From the NCBI GenBank assembly GCA_902780935.1, contig CACZHP010000021.1, forward strand, positions 1-53,314: a DNA stretch of 53,314 bases. The letters run 5' to 3'. Under the pieces are notes generated by a model. The model saw only the letters and a program-made list of their open reading frames with translations. It did no database searches and was not told the origin of the DNA. Shown here piece after piece: positions 26,578 to 34,942 of the stretch. Origin of the DNA: an uncultured Bacteroidia bacterium (GTDB taxonomy: Bacteria > Bacteroidota > Bacteroidia > Bacteroidales > UBA932). Position 1 is the stretch's first letter. Every line of letters begins with the position of its first letter. Both the position numbers and the translations under genes were made by a program.

Positions 26578-26608
26578 TTGCAAAAATAATCAAATTGTCG
26601 TACATTTG
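26578..26608 (+). promoter_or_regulatory. Promoter of the ECF sigma operon
   Basis: TTG (26578-26580), 20 nt, then TACATTTG (26601-26608). The start codon is 25 nt downstream. It overlaps the divergent lepA -7 box, so the two promoters may exclude each other. Confidence 0.65.
26581..26588 (-). promoter_or_regulatory. Promoter -7 box for lepA
   Basis: The minus strand reads TATTTTTG, ending 5 nt before the lepA ATG, so the mRNA would start at about the start codon. Confidence 0.55.
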
Positions 26609-26633
26609 AAAGATTACGTTTCATCGCGGGAAA

Positions 26634-27176
26634 ATGACTGATAAGGAAATACTGGATCTTTACAAGTCTGGGCAGCGGGAACTCGCTTTCAAGGAGATCG
26701 TGGACTCCTACAGCGAGCGGCTGTACTGGCATGTCCGGCGGTTCCTCTGCTCCCACGAGGACACGGATGACCTCCTCCAGGAGATATTCATAAAGATCTG
26801 GACCTCGCTTCCCACCTTCAGGGGCGAATCCCAGCTCTACACTTGGATCTACCGCATCGCCACCAACGAGTCCCTCAACTTCCTCCAGAAACAGAAGATC
26901 AGGGCCGCCCTGCGTTTCGAGGACATCACCGCCAGACTCGACGAGAAGATCGACGAGGACACCGGAGTGAGCGGGGACGAGGCTCAGAAAGCGCTGATGA
27001 AAGCCATGAGCCGCCTCCCCTCGAAGCAGAAGACAGTGTTTATAATGCGATGGTTCGACGACCTTTCCTACGAGGACATCTCCGAGATACTCGGGACCTC
27101 CGTGGGTGCGTTGAAAGCTTCTTACCACTTCGCCCAGGAAAAAATAAGGGCCGAGATAGAGAAATATTTAAAATGA
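26634..27176 (+). CDS. ECF-type RNA polymerase sigma factor
   Basis: A 180-residue sigma-70-family protein with both ECF regions. Region 2 has DTDDLLQEIFIKIW and YTWIYRIATNESLNFL. Region 4 has LPSKQKTVFIMRWFDDLSYEDISEILGTS with a helix-turn-helix. It heads a three-gene operon with a single-pass (anti-sigma-like) protein and a Spy/CpxP-like periplasmic protein, so it probably controls an envelope response. Its promoter is a housekeeping-type TTG-N20-TACATTTG. Confidence 0.93.
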   Translation: MTDKEILDLYKSGQRELAFKEIVDSYSERLYWHVRRFLCSHEDTDDLLQEIFIKIWTSLPTFRGESQLYTWIYRIATNESLNFLQKQKIRAALRFEDITARLDEKIDEDTGVSGDEAQKALMKAMSRLPSKQKTVFIMRWFDDLSYEDISEILGTSVGALKASYHFAQEKIRAEIEKYLK

Positions 27177-27216
27177 TTTTAAACCTTATTGTCAATACTT
27201 TGTCAAATAATCGGAA

Positions 27217-27624
27217 ATGCTGACAGGAAAAGACATATTCGAAAACATCGGGAAGGATCGCCCCAGCGTGCCGGAAGGTTATTTCAGTGACCTGAGGGCC
27301 CGCTTGAATTCCATTCCGGGCGAGTCTGCCGCACATTCCGGGCCTTGGAGCCGGGTCAGGCCATACCTTGCCCTGGCCGCCTCCTTCGCCGCCATTGTGC
27401 TCATCGGCAACGCTGTCCTCCGTGACACTGTTAAGACCCCTTCATCCGACCCGTTCCTCGGCGAGGACTCTTATGCCGACATAATCTCCATCACAAACCC
27501 CGAGATCCTCTACGACGAATCCGAATTCGACATGGAGGAACTCTCGGACGAGGACATCATCAATTATCTTATCGAATCCGGAGTCAGGACAGAGCATCTG
27601 GCCTACGCCGGCTACAACTATTAA
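27217..27624 (+). CDS. Small membrane protein, probable anti-sigma-like partner
   Basis: A 135-residue protein with one membrane segment (about residues 48-67), a soluble N-terminus (ENIGKDRPSVPEGYFSDLRARL) and an acidic C-terminus (EDIINYLIESGV). The N-terminal 'vPeGYF..L..r' pattern is common in small proteins encoded after ECF sigma factors in Bacteroidota. It lacks a zinc-type HxxxCxxC motif. Location and topology suggest the sigma partner, but no direct motif proves it. It lies 40 nt after the sigma gene and 9 nt before the Spy-like gene. Confidence 0.65.
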   Translation: MLTGKDIFENIGKDRPSVPEGYFSDLRARLNSIPGESAAHSGPWSRVRPYLALAASFAAIVLIGNAVLRDTVKTPSSDPFLGEDSYADIISITNPEILYDESEFDMEELSDEDIINYLIESGVRTEHLAYAGYNY

Positions 27625-27633
27625 CAGGAGGCT

Positions 27634-28113
27634 ATGGAAAAGATCACAAAAACCCTATTATTCATAATCATGACCCTGGCGTTCACATGGAGCGCCGCAG
27701 GGCAGGAAAGAAACAAGAAAAACGATTGGCAGGACAGAATCAAGGCCGAGAAGATCGCCTACCTGACCGACGCCATGGACCTCACCTCCGCCGAGGCGGA
27801 GAAGTTCTGGCCAGTCTATAACAGGGCCGAAGCTGAGACCAGGGCCTGTTGGAAACTGGTCATGGAAGCGTATAGGGCCCTTGAGGCCAGCATCGAGTCC
27901 GGCAAGGACGACAAGGAGATCAAAGACCTTCTTGACAAGTACCTTGATGCCCAGGAGGCCGGTGATGGCATTGAGCGCAAGTACACCACCGAGTACAGGA
28001 AGATTCTCTCGAACGACAAGATCGCCAGGCTTTACATCGGCGAGGAGAATTTCCGCAGACAGCAAATTCACAAACTCAATAGAAACGACAATAGCAAAAA
28101 CGACAAAAAGTGA
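27634..28113 (+). CDS. Spy/CpxP-like periplasmic helical protein
   Basis: A 159-residue exported protein; signal peptide ends near SAAGQ (residue 23). The mature part is all helical and charged. It contains the pattern AYLTDAMDLTSAEAEKFWPVYNRAEAE, typical of Bacteroidota Spy-like proteins encoded with an ECF sigma factor. It may be a chaperone or a sensor of envelope protein damage. A rho-independent terminator follows at 28149-28181. Confidence 0.72.
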   Translation: MEKITKTLLFIIMTLAFTWSAAGQERNKKNDWQDRIKAEKIAYLTDAMDLTSAEAEKFWPVYNRAEAETRACWKLVMEAYRALEASIESGKDDKEIKDLLDKYLDAQEAGDGIERKYTTEYRKILSNDKIARLYIGEENFRRQQIHKLNRNDNSKNDKK

Positions 28114-28148
28114 CAGTTCACACTAAAACTAGTAGTCTGTCGAAAGAA

Positions 28149-28181
28149 AAGGCGTGCCGTGAGGTACGCCTTCATTTTTTT
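28149..28181 (+). terminator. Rho-independent terminator after the sigma operon
   Basis: AAGGCGTGCC, loop GTGA, GGTACGCCTT (10-bp stem with one G-T pair), then a T-rich tail. Confidence 0.85.
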
Positions 28182-28183
28182 GC

Positions 28184-28191
28184 TATATTTG
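28184..28191 (+). promoter_or_regulatory. Promoter -7 box for the GH109-like gene
   Basis: TATATTTG directly after the terminator, ending 25 nt before the ATG at 28217. No clear -33 TTG. Confidence 0.5.
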
Positions 28192-28216
28192 AGGAAACCA
28201 ATTTAAAACGGCCAAT

Positions 28217-29572
28217 ATGAGAAAGATCTTATTCGCGGCAGTCATCTGCTTGCTGGCCTTCTCATCATGTGTGAAGAAGGTTCCGGCCTCGGTGCCGGCT
28301 GTTATCAAAAACGGCATGATAGAGCTGAAGGCTCCCGAGCGCGCCGCCGGTCAGCAGAGCGCCCTCGGGCTGAAGTGCGACCCCATCGAGACCGTCCGGA
28401 TCGCTTTCGTGGGCGTCGGAGGCAGGGGTACCTCAGCGGTCAGCCGTTACACACAGATCGAAGGAGTCAAAATCATGGCTTTCTGCGATCTCAAACAAGA
28501 GAGGGTTGACATCTGCAATGACATCCTGAAGAAAGCCGGTCTGCCCGAAGCTGACACTTATGTCGGACCGGAGGCCTACAAGGAGCTTTGCGATCGCGAC
28601 GACATCGACCTGGTGTACATAGCCACAGACTGGGTGGTCCATGTCCCGATATCCCTCTACGCCCTTGAGCATGGTCATCATGTCGCTTGCGAGGTGCCAA
28701 TGGCGATGACCATCGACGATTGTTGGAAACTGGTGGACGCCTGTGAGAGAACACGAAAGCATTGCATGATGCTTGAGAACTGCTGCTACGATTTCTTCGA
28801 GATGTCCGCCCTGAATATGGCCCAGCAGGGTCTCTTCGGAGAGGTTTATCATGTGGAAGGCGCTTATATCCACCTCCTTTCTCCAGGTTGGGATAAGAGC
28901 GAGACCTGGAGGCTGGACTACAACATGGAGAACCGCGGAGACAATTATCCCACGCATGGGCTCGGTCCCATCGCCCAGGCTCTAAATATCCATAGGGGCG
29001 ACAAGATGGACTATCTCGTCGCGATGGACACCCCTTCCTACAACGGAAAGGTGTCAGCCAAGATGTTCCGGGACAAGGATTACTGCAAAGATGGTGACCA
29101 CACCATCAGCTTGATCCAGACCGAGAAGAAAAAACTGATCGAGGTCCAGCACAACGTCTATGCCTACCGTCCCTATTCCAGGATGTACCAGTTGACCGGA
29201 ACGGAAGGTTTCGCCAACAAGTACCCCACCCAGGGGATTTCCGTCAAAGGGATCAACGGCCACAGCTATGTGTCAAAAGAAGTCATGGACTCCCTCCTGA
29301 CAGCGTACAGGCCTGAGTTCGCCAAGGCGATCGAGGAGAAAGCCAAAGCGGTCGGAGGCCACGGCGGCATGGACTACATCATGGACTACAGGTTGATCTA
29401 CTGCCTGCGCAACGGACTTCCGCTGGACCAGGACGTGTATGACGCCGCCGAATGGTCCGCCGTACAGGAGCTCAGCAGGATCTCACTTGAAAACAACTCT
29501 ATGCCAGTCCGTTTCCCCGACTTCACAAGAGGAGACTGGAATAAGGTGGATGGATTCCACTACGCCATGTAA
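28217..29572 (+). CDS. Gfo/Idh/MocA oxidoreductase-fold protein, GH109-like
   Basis: A 451-residue predicted lipoprotein (FSSC, Cys18). The NAD-binding Rossmann motif is FVGVGGRG (residues 65-71). CEVPMAMTIDDCWKLVD, MLENCCYDFFEM and HVEGAYIHLL match the GH109 layout. GH109 enzymes cleave alpha-N-acetylgalactosamine with an NAD redox mechanism; related family members only oxidise sugars. Most are exported by a twin-arginine or lipoprotein signal, as here. A YfcC-type transporter gene follows after 9 nt. Substrate is not proven by sequence. Confidence 0.85.
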   Translation: MRKILFAAVICLLAFSSCVKKVPASVPAVIKNGMIELKAPERAAGQQSALGLKCDPIETVRIAFVGVGGRGTSAVSRYTQIEGVKIMAFCDLKQERVDICNDILKKAGLPEADTYVGPEAYKELCDRDDIDLVYIATDWVVHVPISLYALEHGHHVACEVPMAMTIDDCWKLVDACERTRKHCMMLENCCYDFFEMSALNMAQQGLFGEVYHVEGAYIHLLSPGWDKSETWRLDYNMENRGDNYPTHGLGPIAQALNIHRGDKMDYLVAMDTPSYNGKVSAKMFRDKDYCKDGDHTISLIQTEKKKLIEVQHNVYAYRPYSRMYQLTGTEGFANKYPTQGISVKGINGHSYVSKEVMDSLLTAYRPEFAKAIEEKAKAVGGHGGMDYIMDYRLIYCLRNGLPLDQDVYDAAEWSAVQELSRISLENNSMPVRFPDFTRGDWNKVDGFHYAM

Positions 29573-29581
29573 GCCTTCGGG

Positions 29582-30904
29582 ATGCGCAAGCTGAAGGCTC
29601 CGAACACCTATGTCATCATCGCCGCCATCATCCTGTTGTGCGCGGTGATGACATGGTTTATACCCGGCGGGCAATATGTCAAGGCCGAAGACGGGTCACT
29701 CTCTTACGAGTCCGTGGACTCAGTCCCGCAGACCTGGCAGATATTCACGGCCGTTTACCACGGCTTCGTCAAACAGGCGGGAATCATCATATTCATCCTC
29801 GTCGTCGGCGGAGCTTTCTGGCTGCTTAACGCCACAGGAGCGGTTGAGGCCGGGATCAAGAGATTCATCTCAAAGATCGGGAACAGGGACAAGATCGTTC
29901 TTGCCGCCCTCACCATCCTGTTCTCACTGGCGGGAGCAGTCTTCGGTATGAGCGAGGAGACCATACCTTTCGTCGGGATTGTGGTTCCGCTGGCCGTGTC
30001 GATGGGATATGATGCCTTCATGGGAATGCTTGTGGTGTATGTGGCTTCCAATGTCGGCTTTTCCAGCGCCTTCCTGAACCCTTTCACTGTCGGGATAGCG
30101 CAAGGAATGGCGGACCTGCCGTTGTTCTCAGGAATGGGCTACAGGCTCTTTTGCTGGGGGATCCTCACGACACTTATGGTGGTGTTCGTCATCTTCTACG
30201 CCCATAAGGTCAGGAAGCAGCCTTCCAATGCGGAAGCCATTGAGACTGAGCCTCTCACGAAGAGGCAGTCCTGGGTTCTCATAACTCTTGCCCTGACTGT
30301 CGTGATCCTGATTGTCGGAGTGACCTGCCTGGACTGGTACATGCCCGAGATCACCGGATTGTTCCTCGCCATGGGAATAATCTGCGGAATCATCGCCGGT
30401 TTCCATTCCGACAGGATAGTTTCCGAGCTCATGGCTGGCGCGAAAGACATCCTGTCCGCGGCTCTGGTGGTGGGTTTCGCCTCAGGAATAATAGTCATAT
30501 TACAGGACGGAAAGATCATAGACAGCATCCTCCACTCAATGCAGGAAGGCCTCGATGGCTCCGGGGAGGTCGGTTCCCTATCGGCCATGTACGGAATACA
30601 AGCCCTGATCAACTTCGTGATCCCGAGCGCCACGGCAAAGGCCGCCATCACAATCCCGATAATGGCACCTTTCTCGGACATGGTCGGAGTATCCCGCCAG
30701 GCGATGGTGCTCGCATTCCAATTCGGAGACGGGTTCACGAATATGATCACGCCCACCTCCGGCGTACTTGTGGCCGCCCTGGCCATGGCCCGAATCCCCT
30801 ACACGGAATGGGTCAAATGGATATGGAAAATGGTTCTGGTCTTATTGATCCTGGGACTGGTCCTGCTGCTGCCTACTGTTCTGTTCCCTATAGCGGGCTG
30901 GTAG
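29582..30904 (+). CDS. YfcC family (C4-dicarboxylate carrier-like) membrane transporter
   Basis: A 440-residue protein with about 12 membrane segments. Start features are TYVIIAAIILLCAVMTWFIPGGQY and the conserved GMSEETIPFVGIVVPLA. The second half carries VIPSATAKAAITIPIMAPFSD and FGDGFTNMITPTSG, matching the YfcC/arginine-ornithine-antiporter-like (DcuC superfamily) group. Members move organic anions or amino acids. It lies 9 nt after the GH109-like gene, an unusual neighbour for a sugar enzyme. Substrate is unknown. Confidence 0.82.
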   Translation: MRKLKAPNTYVIIAAIILLCAVMTWFIPGGQYVKAEDGSLSYESVDSVPQTWQIFTAVYHGFVKQAGIIIFILVVGGAFWLLNATGAVEAGIKRFISKIGNRDKIVLAALTILFSLAGAVFGMSEETIPFVGIVVPLAVSMGYDAFMGMLVVYVASNVGFSSAFLNPFTVGIAQGMADLPLFSGMGYRLFCWGILTTLMVVFVIFYAHKVRKQPSNAEAIETEPLTKRQSWVLITLALTVVILIVGVTCLDWYMPEITGLFLAMGIICGIIAGFHSDRIVSELMAGAKDILSAALVVGFASGIIVILQDGKIIDSILHSMQEGLDGSGEVGSLSAMYGIQALINFVIPSATAKAAITIPIMAPFSDMVGVSRQAMVLAFQFGDGFTNMITPTSGVLVAALAMARIPYTEWVKWIWKMVLVLLILGLVLLLPTVLFPIAGW

Positions 30905-30905
30905 C

Positions 30906-31565
30906 CTATTCCTCTACGAAAAGGCCGTCCCTCATGAACAGGGATCTGTCGCACATGGCCGCCAGCTCGGGGTCATGCGTGACTATCACTATGGTCTGAC
31001 CATGGCGCTCGCGAAGGTCGAAGAACAACTGATGGATCTCGGCCTTGGTCTTTGAGTCGAGATTCCCGGAAGGCTCGTCAGCGAAAAGGATAGCGGGATC
31101 ATTGACAAGAGCTCTGGCGATGGCTACCCTTTGCTGCTCACCACCAGAAAGTTCCGAAGGTTTGTGATCCATCCGCTCGCCCAGGCCCATCTCCTTCAGA
31201 AGGGTGGTGGCGGCGGCCTTGGCGTCCCGGTCTGACCGGCCGGCTATGAAAGCCGGGATCATAACATTCTCAAGCGCGTTGAACTCGGGAAGAAGATGGT
31301 GGAACTGAAACACGAAGCCGATCCGGCGGTTCCTGAAAGCGGAAAGATCCCGGCCGCCGAGATGAAGCACATCCGTGCCGTCAATTATCAGCGAGCCGGC
31401 GTCAGGCGTGGAAAGGGTACCGAGAATCTGCAGCAAAGTTGACTTGCCCGCACCCGAGGCTCCCATAATCGAGACGACTTCTGACTTCCCAACTTGGAAG
31501 TCAATCCCTTTCAAGACTTTAAGGGTCCCGAAACTCTTCTCTATTCCTTTAGCTTCTATGATCAT
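30906..31565 (-). CDS. lolD: LolD-type lipoprotein-release ABC transporter ATPase
   Basis: A 219-residue ABC ATPase. Walker A is GASGAGKST (35-43), the signature is [15 protein letters not shown], Walker B is [12 protein letters not shown], and the switch His is in [35 protein letters not shown] is typical of LolD, the ATPase that helps pull lipoproteins out of the inner membrane (LolCE partner, not in window). MacB-type ATPases are similar. The ATG at 31565 is chosen because the -7 box at 31571-31578 lies just before it; a longer in-frame start at 31625 would lie upstream of the promoter. Confidence 0.85.
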   Translation of the reverse strand: MIIEAKGIEKSFGTLKVLKGIDFQVGKSEVVSIMGASGAGKSTLLQILGTLSTPDAGSLIIDGTDVLHLGGRDLSAFRNRRIGFVFQFHHLLPEFNALENVMIPAFIAGRSDRDAKAAATTLLKEMGLGERMDHKPSELSGGEQQRVAIARALVNDPAILFADEPSGNLDSKTKAEIHQLFFDLRERHGQTIVIVTHDPELAAMCDRSLFMRDGLFVEE

Positions 31566-31570
31566 ATTTC

Positions 31571-31578
31571 CAAAGATA
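31571..31578 (-). promoter_or_regulatory. Promoter -7 box for lolD
   Basis: The minus strand reads TATCTTTG, ending 5 nt before the ATG; likely leaderless transcript. Confidence 0.55.
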
Positions 31579-31586
31579 CTTCTTTT

Positions 31587-31617
31587 TTGGGATTTTCCGA
31601 AAAAAGGAATACCTTTG
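31587..31617 (+). promoter_or_regulatory. Promoter of tRNA-Pro
   Basis: TTG (31587-31589), 20 nt, then TACCTTTG (31610-31617), with the tRNA beginning 10 nt later. Textbook Bacteroidota spacing. Confidence 0.75.
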
Positions 31618-31627
31618 CAATCCACTT

Positions 31628-31701
31628 CGGGGTGTGGCGCAGTTGGCTAGCGCATCTGCTTTGGGAGCAGAGGGTCCCGTGTTCGAGTCACGGTACCCCG
31701 A
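31628..31701 (+). tRNA. tRNA-Pro (anticodon TGG)
   Basis: A complete cloverleaf: acceptor CGGGGTG/TACCCCG, D stem GCGC/GCGC, anticodon stem TCTGC/GCAGA with loop TTTGGGA (anticodon TGG), 5-nt variable loop, and T arm CCGTG-TTCGAGT-CACGG. The discriminator base is A; CCA is not encoded. Confidence 0.96.
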
Positions 31702-31717
31702 CAAATTAAAAGGAACC

Positions 31718-33190
31718 TCAACGGACGTGTACACGGGTCCGATCGGGAGAAAGAAGCATCTTTCTGGCGGCACGGGGGTTCAAGTCAACCGACGCTGATG
31801 TAAAGTCAGGTGTGTTGAACGAATACATCAACTGGTCATAATACTTGCGAGGATTCCTCTGGGGAAGGAGGAACGGACGTCCGAAATGCCCGTTTTCATC
31901 CATGTGAGCTATATACAGTAAAGTATAAAGGCTGTTGTCACGCCTGGTCGTGAATACTACCCAACGCGAGCTTGAGCTCCAGTTGTGGAAGCTGTCAGGG
32001 CCATCACTGTTTATCTCCTCTATGGGGCGGAAATCTCCTGTCTTTATGTCATAAAGCCACAGGTCGGCCTCTGGGTGCCAGATTGGGAAGGTTCCGAAAT
32101 CCATAGTGGCCACCATCACGAAACGTCCGTCATAAGAGGGCCTGGGGGTATTTATGCTCATCCCCAAAGCCGGACCGTTCACCAGGGTGTCAACTTTGTC
32201 GCCGAATTTTCCGGCTTCCGCATCAAAGGCTATCTTACAGAGGCTATACTGGTTCCCACTCATCTCCTTCGGGAGCTCACCAGCCTCGGAAGAGACGAAA
32301 TAAATCTCGCTCCCGTCAGCTGAGAAAGAAGGATAGTTCTCAAACTTGTCCTTCCTGCGGACAAGGTCGCTCAGGATCACCTCGTGGGTCTCCGGCTTAT
32401 ACACTATAAGGTCGGAAGCCTGGTCATATACCTCAAGCTTCTTGTCGGTATGGGTATAGAACGAGAGCCGGGTCTTATTGACTGAATATGCTATATACTT
32501 CCCGCTTGGATGCCATGAAGGATAGACGAAGAAACCACCTGTCTCATCTGTGATAGTGTTCAGACACTCGGTCTGACCATCACGGGTGAGCAAGGTCGCG
32601 GAATGGTCACCCCTGATGTGCAGGCTATAAGACGATGGATCCGTCCTGTTTGAGGTATGGCAATTCAGGCATCCGGCATCGAACATCTTGTTGTCAAGAA
32701 TGGTTTTCTGCCGGAAATTAGAGAGGTTTCTCTCAAAGATGCCCATGTGCCCGAAGGACTGGTAACCGGCCTTGATCAGCCTGTATGTCAGGCCATAATC
32801 GATTGCGTCCGCACTGACTTCAACGCTGAATGGCTTGTAAGCGGTCCACACACCATCTTGTTTTATGTTGACGGCGAAAGAGAGGGTTTTCCCCTCATTG
32901 GACTTCAGCGCCTTGTGCCACTTCCTGATGGGGAACTTTATAGTCTCCTTATCAGATAAACTGATCAGCTCCGCACCGCTTTCATCACTTACCGACACCG
33001 CAACGCCTTCGCTCCCAAGACCTTCCGCAACGGAAAAATTCAAAGGGGCGATAGTAGAGGGCACCGTGACTCCCACATAGTCCGGCCAGATAGGGGGATA
33101 GCTGTCAACGGAATTGTCAGCGTCCGGAACGGAGCACGAGATGACTGACGCTAACGCGATTGCCAATATAATGAATCTAAATGCCTTCAT
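31718..33190 (-). CDS. Propeller (TolB/PD40-like) lipoprotein with a CxxCH motif
   Basis: A 490-residue lipoprotein (SVISC, Cys19). An N-terminal Ig-like sandwich runs to about residue 125. A CLNCH sequence (C174/C177/H178) follows, of the kind that binds c-type haem. The rest shows propeller-blade features: FVYPSWHPSGKYIAYSVN, NYPSFSADGSEIYFVSS, TPRPSYDGRFVMVATM. It is encoded 12 nt downstream of a DUF6057 membrane protein, a pairing seen in other Bacteroidales as I recall. A single CxxCH does not prove haem attachment; it could be structural. Function is unknown. Confidence 0.72.
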   Translation of the reverse strand: MKAFRFIILAIALASVISCSVPDADNSVDSYPPIWPDYVGVTVPSTIAPLNFSVAEGLGSEGVAVSVSDESGAELISLSDKETIKFPIRKWHKALKSNEGKTLSFAVNIKQDGVWTAYKPFSVEVSADAIDYGLTYRLIKAGYQSFGHMGIFERNLSNFRQKTILDNKMFDAGCLNCHTSNRTDPSSYSLHIRGDHSATLLTRDGQTECLNTITDETGGFFVYPSWHPSGKYIAYSVNKTRLSFYTHTDKKLEVYDQASDLIVYKPETHEVILSDLVRRKDKFENYPSFSADGSEIYFVSSEAGELPKEMSGNQYSLCKIAFDAEAGKFGDKVDTLVNGPALGMSINTPRPSYDGRFVMVATMDFGTFPIWHPEADLWLYDIKTGDFRPIEEINSDGPDSFHNWSSSSRWVVFTTRRDNSLYTLLYIAHMDENGHFGRPFLLPQRNPRKYYDQLMYSFNTPDFTSASVDLNPRAARKMLLSPDRTRVHVR

Positions 33191-33202
33191 GTCCGGGCCT
33201 GT

Positions 33203-34906
33203 TTAATTGCTTGAATAATAGAACCAGAATGTCTTGCCGTAGCGAGCCCTCATATAAGGGACAGTGCGTCCCGTCTGGAGGTCGTTCAAGAACGCCTGAG
33301 CCTTTTCCAGGACTTTGTCCGAGACGAGATCCTTATCATAATCCGCCTTGCCCCCGGCAGTGATCCACGGGACGAGAAGGGCCTCCTGGTAAAGCTCCGG
33401 GATTGGTCCGTCGATCTTCGCCAGCCTGATATCACTTGCCAGAGACTCCGGATCCCTGTCCAACAAGTCATACGCGAGAAGGTAATGGTAGGACACATCC
33501 GCCTTTCCCGACTTCGCCACCTGGCTCCTGAGGATGGCCTGCTTGGGAAAGTCATACATGTCATCAAAGATATCAGGGTCGCTGTTGAGGCAGCCAGCGA
33601 GACGTGAGTACTCGGTGTCTTCCATGATAAGCGACTGGTCCTGAAGGTATTTCTTCGCCCATTTCCCATAGAAAAGGGTATGGGAGAGGACTTTCAGATA
33701 CTTCTCGGCAACGTCTTCGACTCCCTTTATCATGTTCACTTCCGCCATTCGTTTAAGGTGGCGGGCGCTCTCTCTTCCTCCCGGGAAGGTCTGGTATGCC
33801 TCAAACGAATAATGCAAAGCCATATTCAAGAGCCCGGCCTGATACAGGGCCTCCGAACCGGTGAATTTCAGGAACACGTAGGTGTCGTAATTAGGGAACA
33901 AGCCAGGAATACCGGATTGGAAAAACTCGAACAACCTGTCTCCGCTCTCCCCTTTCATGACAAGGGCCAGATTAAGGCAAATCACCTCAGAAGGGGTCCG
34001 CGGGGTCTTCTTTTCCGCCATCTCCAGAATCTTGTCCCACTGCCTGTTAGCGGCGAGATAATCGTATGCGTATATGCTTTCCATGTCCTTAGAGCAATGG
34101 CCCTTCACATATGCGAATGAGGCGATGGCTATGACCGCGTAAACGGCGACCAGGATGGGAACCCTCGCTTTGTCTTTCAAGGATATTCTTCCAACTAACA
34201 TTGAGACGAGCAAGATCGCTGGAAGCGAGAAGACAGCCGTCCAGAAGCTGGGCATATACTGCCCTGGAATATGGCTGTATTCAACGCCAAATAGCAGACT
34301 CTTCACCGGATACTGTCTGAAAACGCTTATGGACACACCAGCCACCAAGACACTCGTAAGGACTATCAAGGCGGCGTACAGCAACCTGGAATTCTTTTTT
34401 AAGGATTTTGAGGTAAAGACATCCGCAAGAGCGACCACGACCAGGATGAAGGCCATCGGTCCCGCGATATAATACATCAAGGCGATAGCTGGCAGCCATA
34501 ATAACTCTCGATTGCTCTTACGTACAATCACGGCAGTCTCACAGATGAGCAAATAAGACACCAGAGCGCTTACGAGGTTGCCGGCATCGCAAAGGAATGC
34601 CCAAAAACAGACCGCGGGAATGAAACTGAGAGGGTAAGATTTCACCAAACGCCAGCTCTGGACCTGCGCCAAAGCGGTCAAGACAGCCAGCAAAAGCGCT
34701 CCCAGCCATGAGACATGGAAGAACTGGACAAAGAACTCGCCCAAATATGAAGCCACTCCTCCGGGGAACGCGAGACACTGCCTCAGGTGCTGCCACGTGT
34801 ACGGGAAAATCTGTATTTCTTCCTGGTAAAGCACGTGATAAGGCAACACGAACATCCAGAAAAGGAATACGGCCAGCGCGAATAGAATAGTAAACAATTT
34901 CTTCAT
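33203..34906 (-). CDS. DUF6057 family membrane protein
   Basis: A 567-residue protein. About eight membrane segments fill the first ~260 residues (start KLFTILFALAVFLFWMFVLPYHVLYQEE). The C-terminal ~290 residues are helical and TPR-like (DYLAANRQWDKILEMAEK, LNLALVMKGE, EALYQAGLLNMALHYSFEAYQ). This is the architecture of DUF6057 proteins. It is the first gene of a two-gene unit with the CxxCH propeller lipoprotein. Role is unknown. Confidence 0.72.
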   Translation of the reverse strand: MKKLFTILFALAVFLFWMFVLPYHVLYQEEIQIFPYTWQHLRQCLAFPGGVASYLGEFFVQFFHVSWLGALLLAVLTALAQVQSWRLVKSYPLSFIPAVCFWAFLCDAGNLVSALVSYLLICETAVIVRKSNRELLWLPAIALMYYIAGPMAFILVVVALADVFTSKSLKKNSRLLYAALIVLTSVLVAGVSISVFRQYPVKSLLFGVEYSHIPGQYMPSFWTAVFSLPAILLVSMLVGRISLKDKARVPILVAVYAVIAIASFAYVKGHCSKDMESIYAYDYLAANRQWDKILEMAEKKTPRTPSEVICLNLALVMKGESGDRLFEFFQSGIPGLFPNYDTYVFLKFTGSEALYQAGLLNMALHYSFEAYQTFPGGRESARHLKRMAEVNMIKGVEDVAEKYLKVLSHTLFYGKWAKKYLQDQSLIMEDTEYSRLAGCLNSDPDIFDDMYDFPKQAILRSQVAKSGKADVSYHYLLAYDLLDRDPESLASDIRLAKIDGPIPELYQEALLVPWITAGGKADYDKDLVSDKVLEKAQAFLNDLQTGRTVPYMRARYGKTFWFYYSSN

Positions 34907-34924
34907 TTAAAATCCTTACTCACG

Positions 34925-34932
34925 CAAATATA
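34925..34932 (-). promoter_or_regulatory. Promoter -7 box for the DUF6057 gene
   Basis: The minus strand reads TATATTTG, 18 nt before the ATG at 34906. No good -33. Confidence 0.5.
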
Positions 34933-34942
34933 ATAAATAAAC

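Noticed and set aside
25751-26641. 296-codon plus-strand ORF opposite lepA
   Set aside because: Shadow of lepA; it also runs through the sigma-factor promoter.
31566-31625. Longer start for lolD
   Set aside because: It adds 20 residues not seen in LolD, and overlaps both the lolD -7 box and the tRNA promoter.
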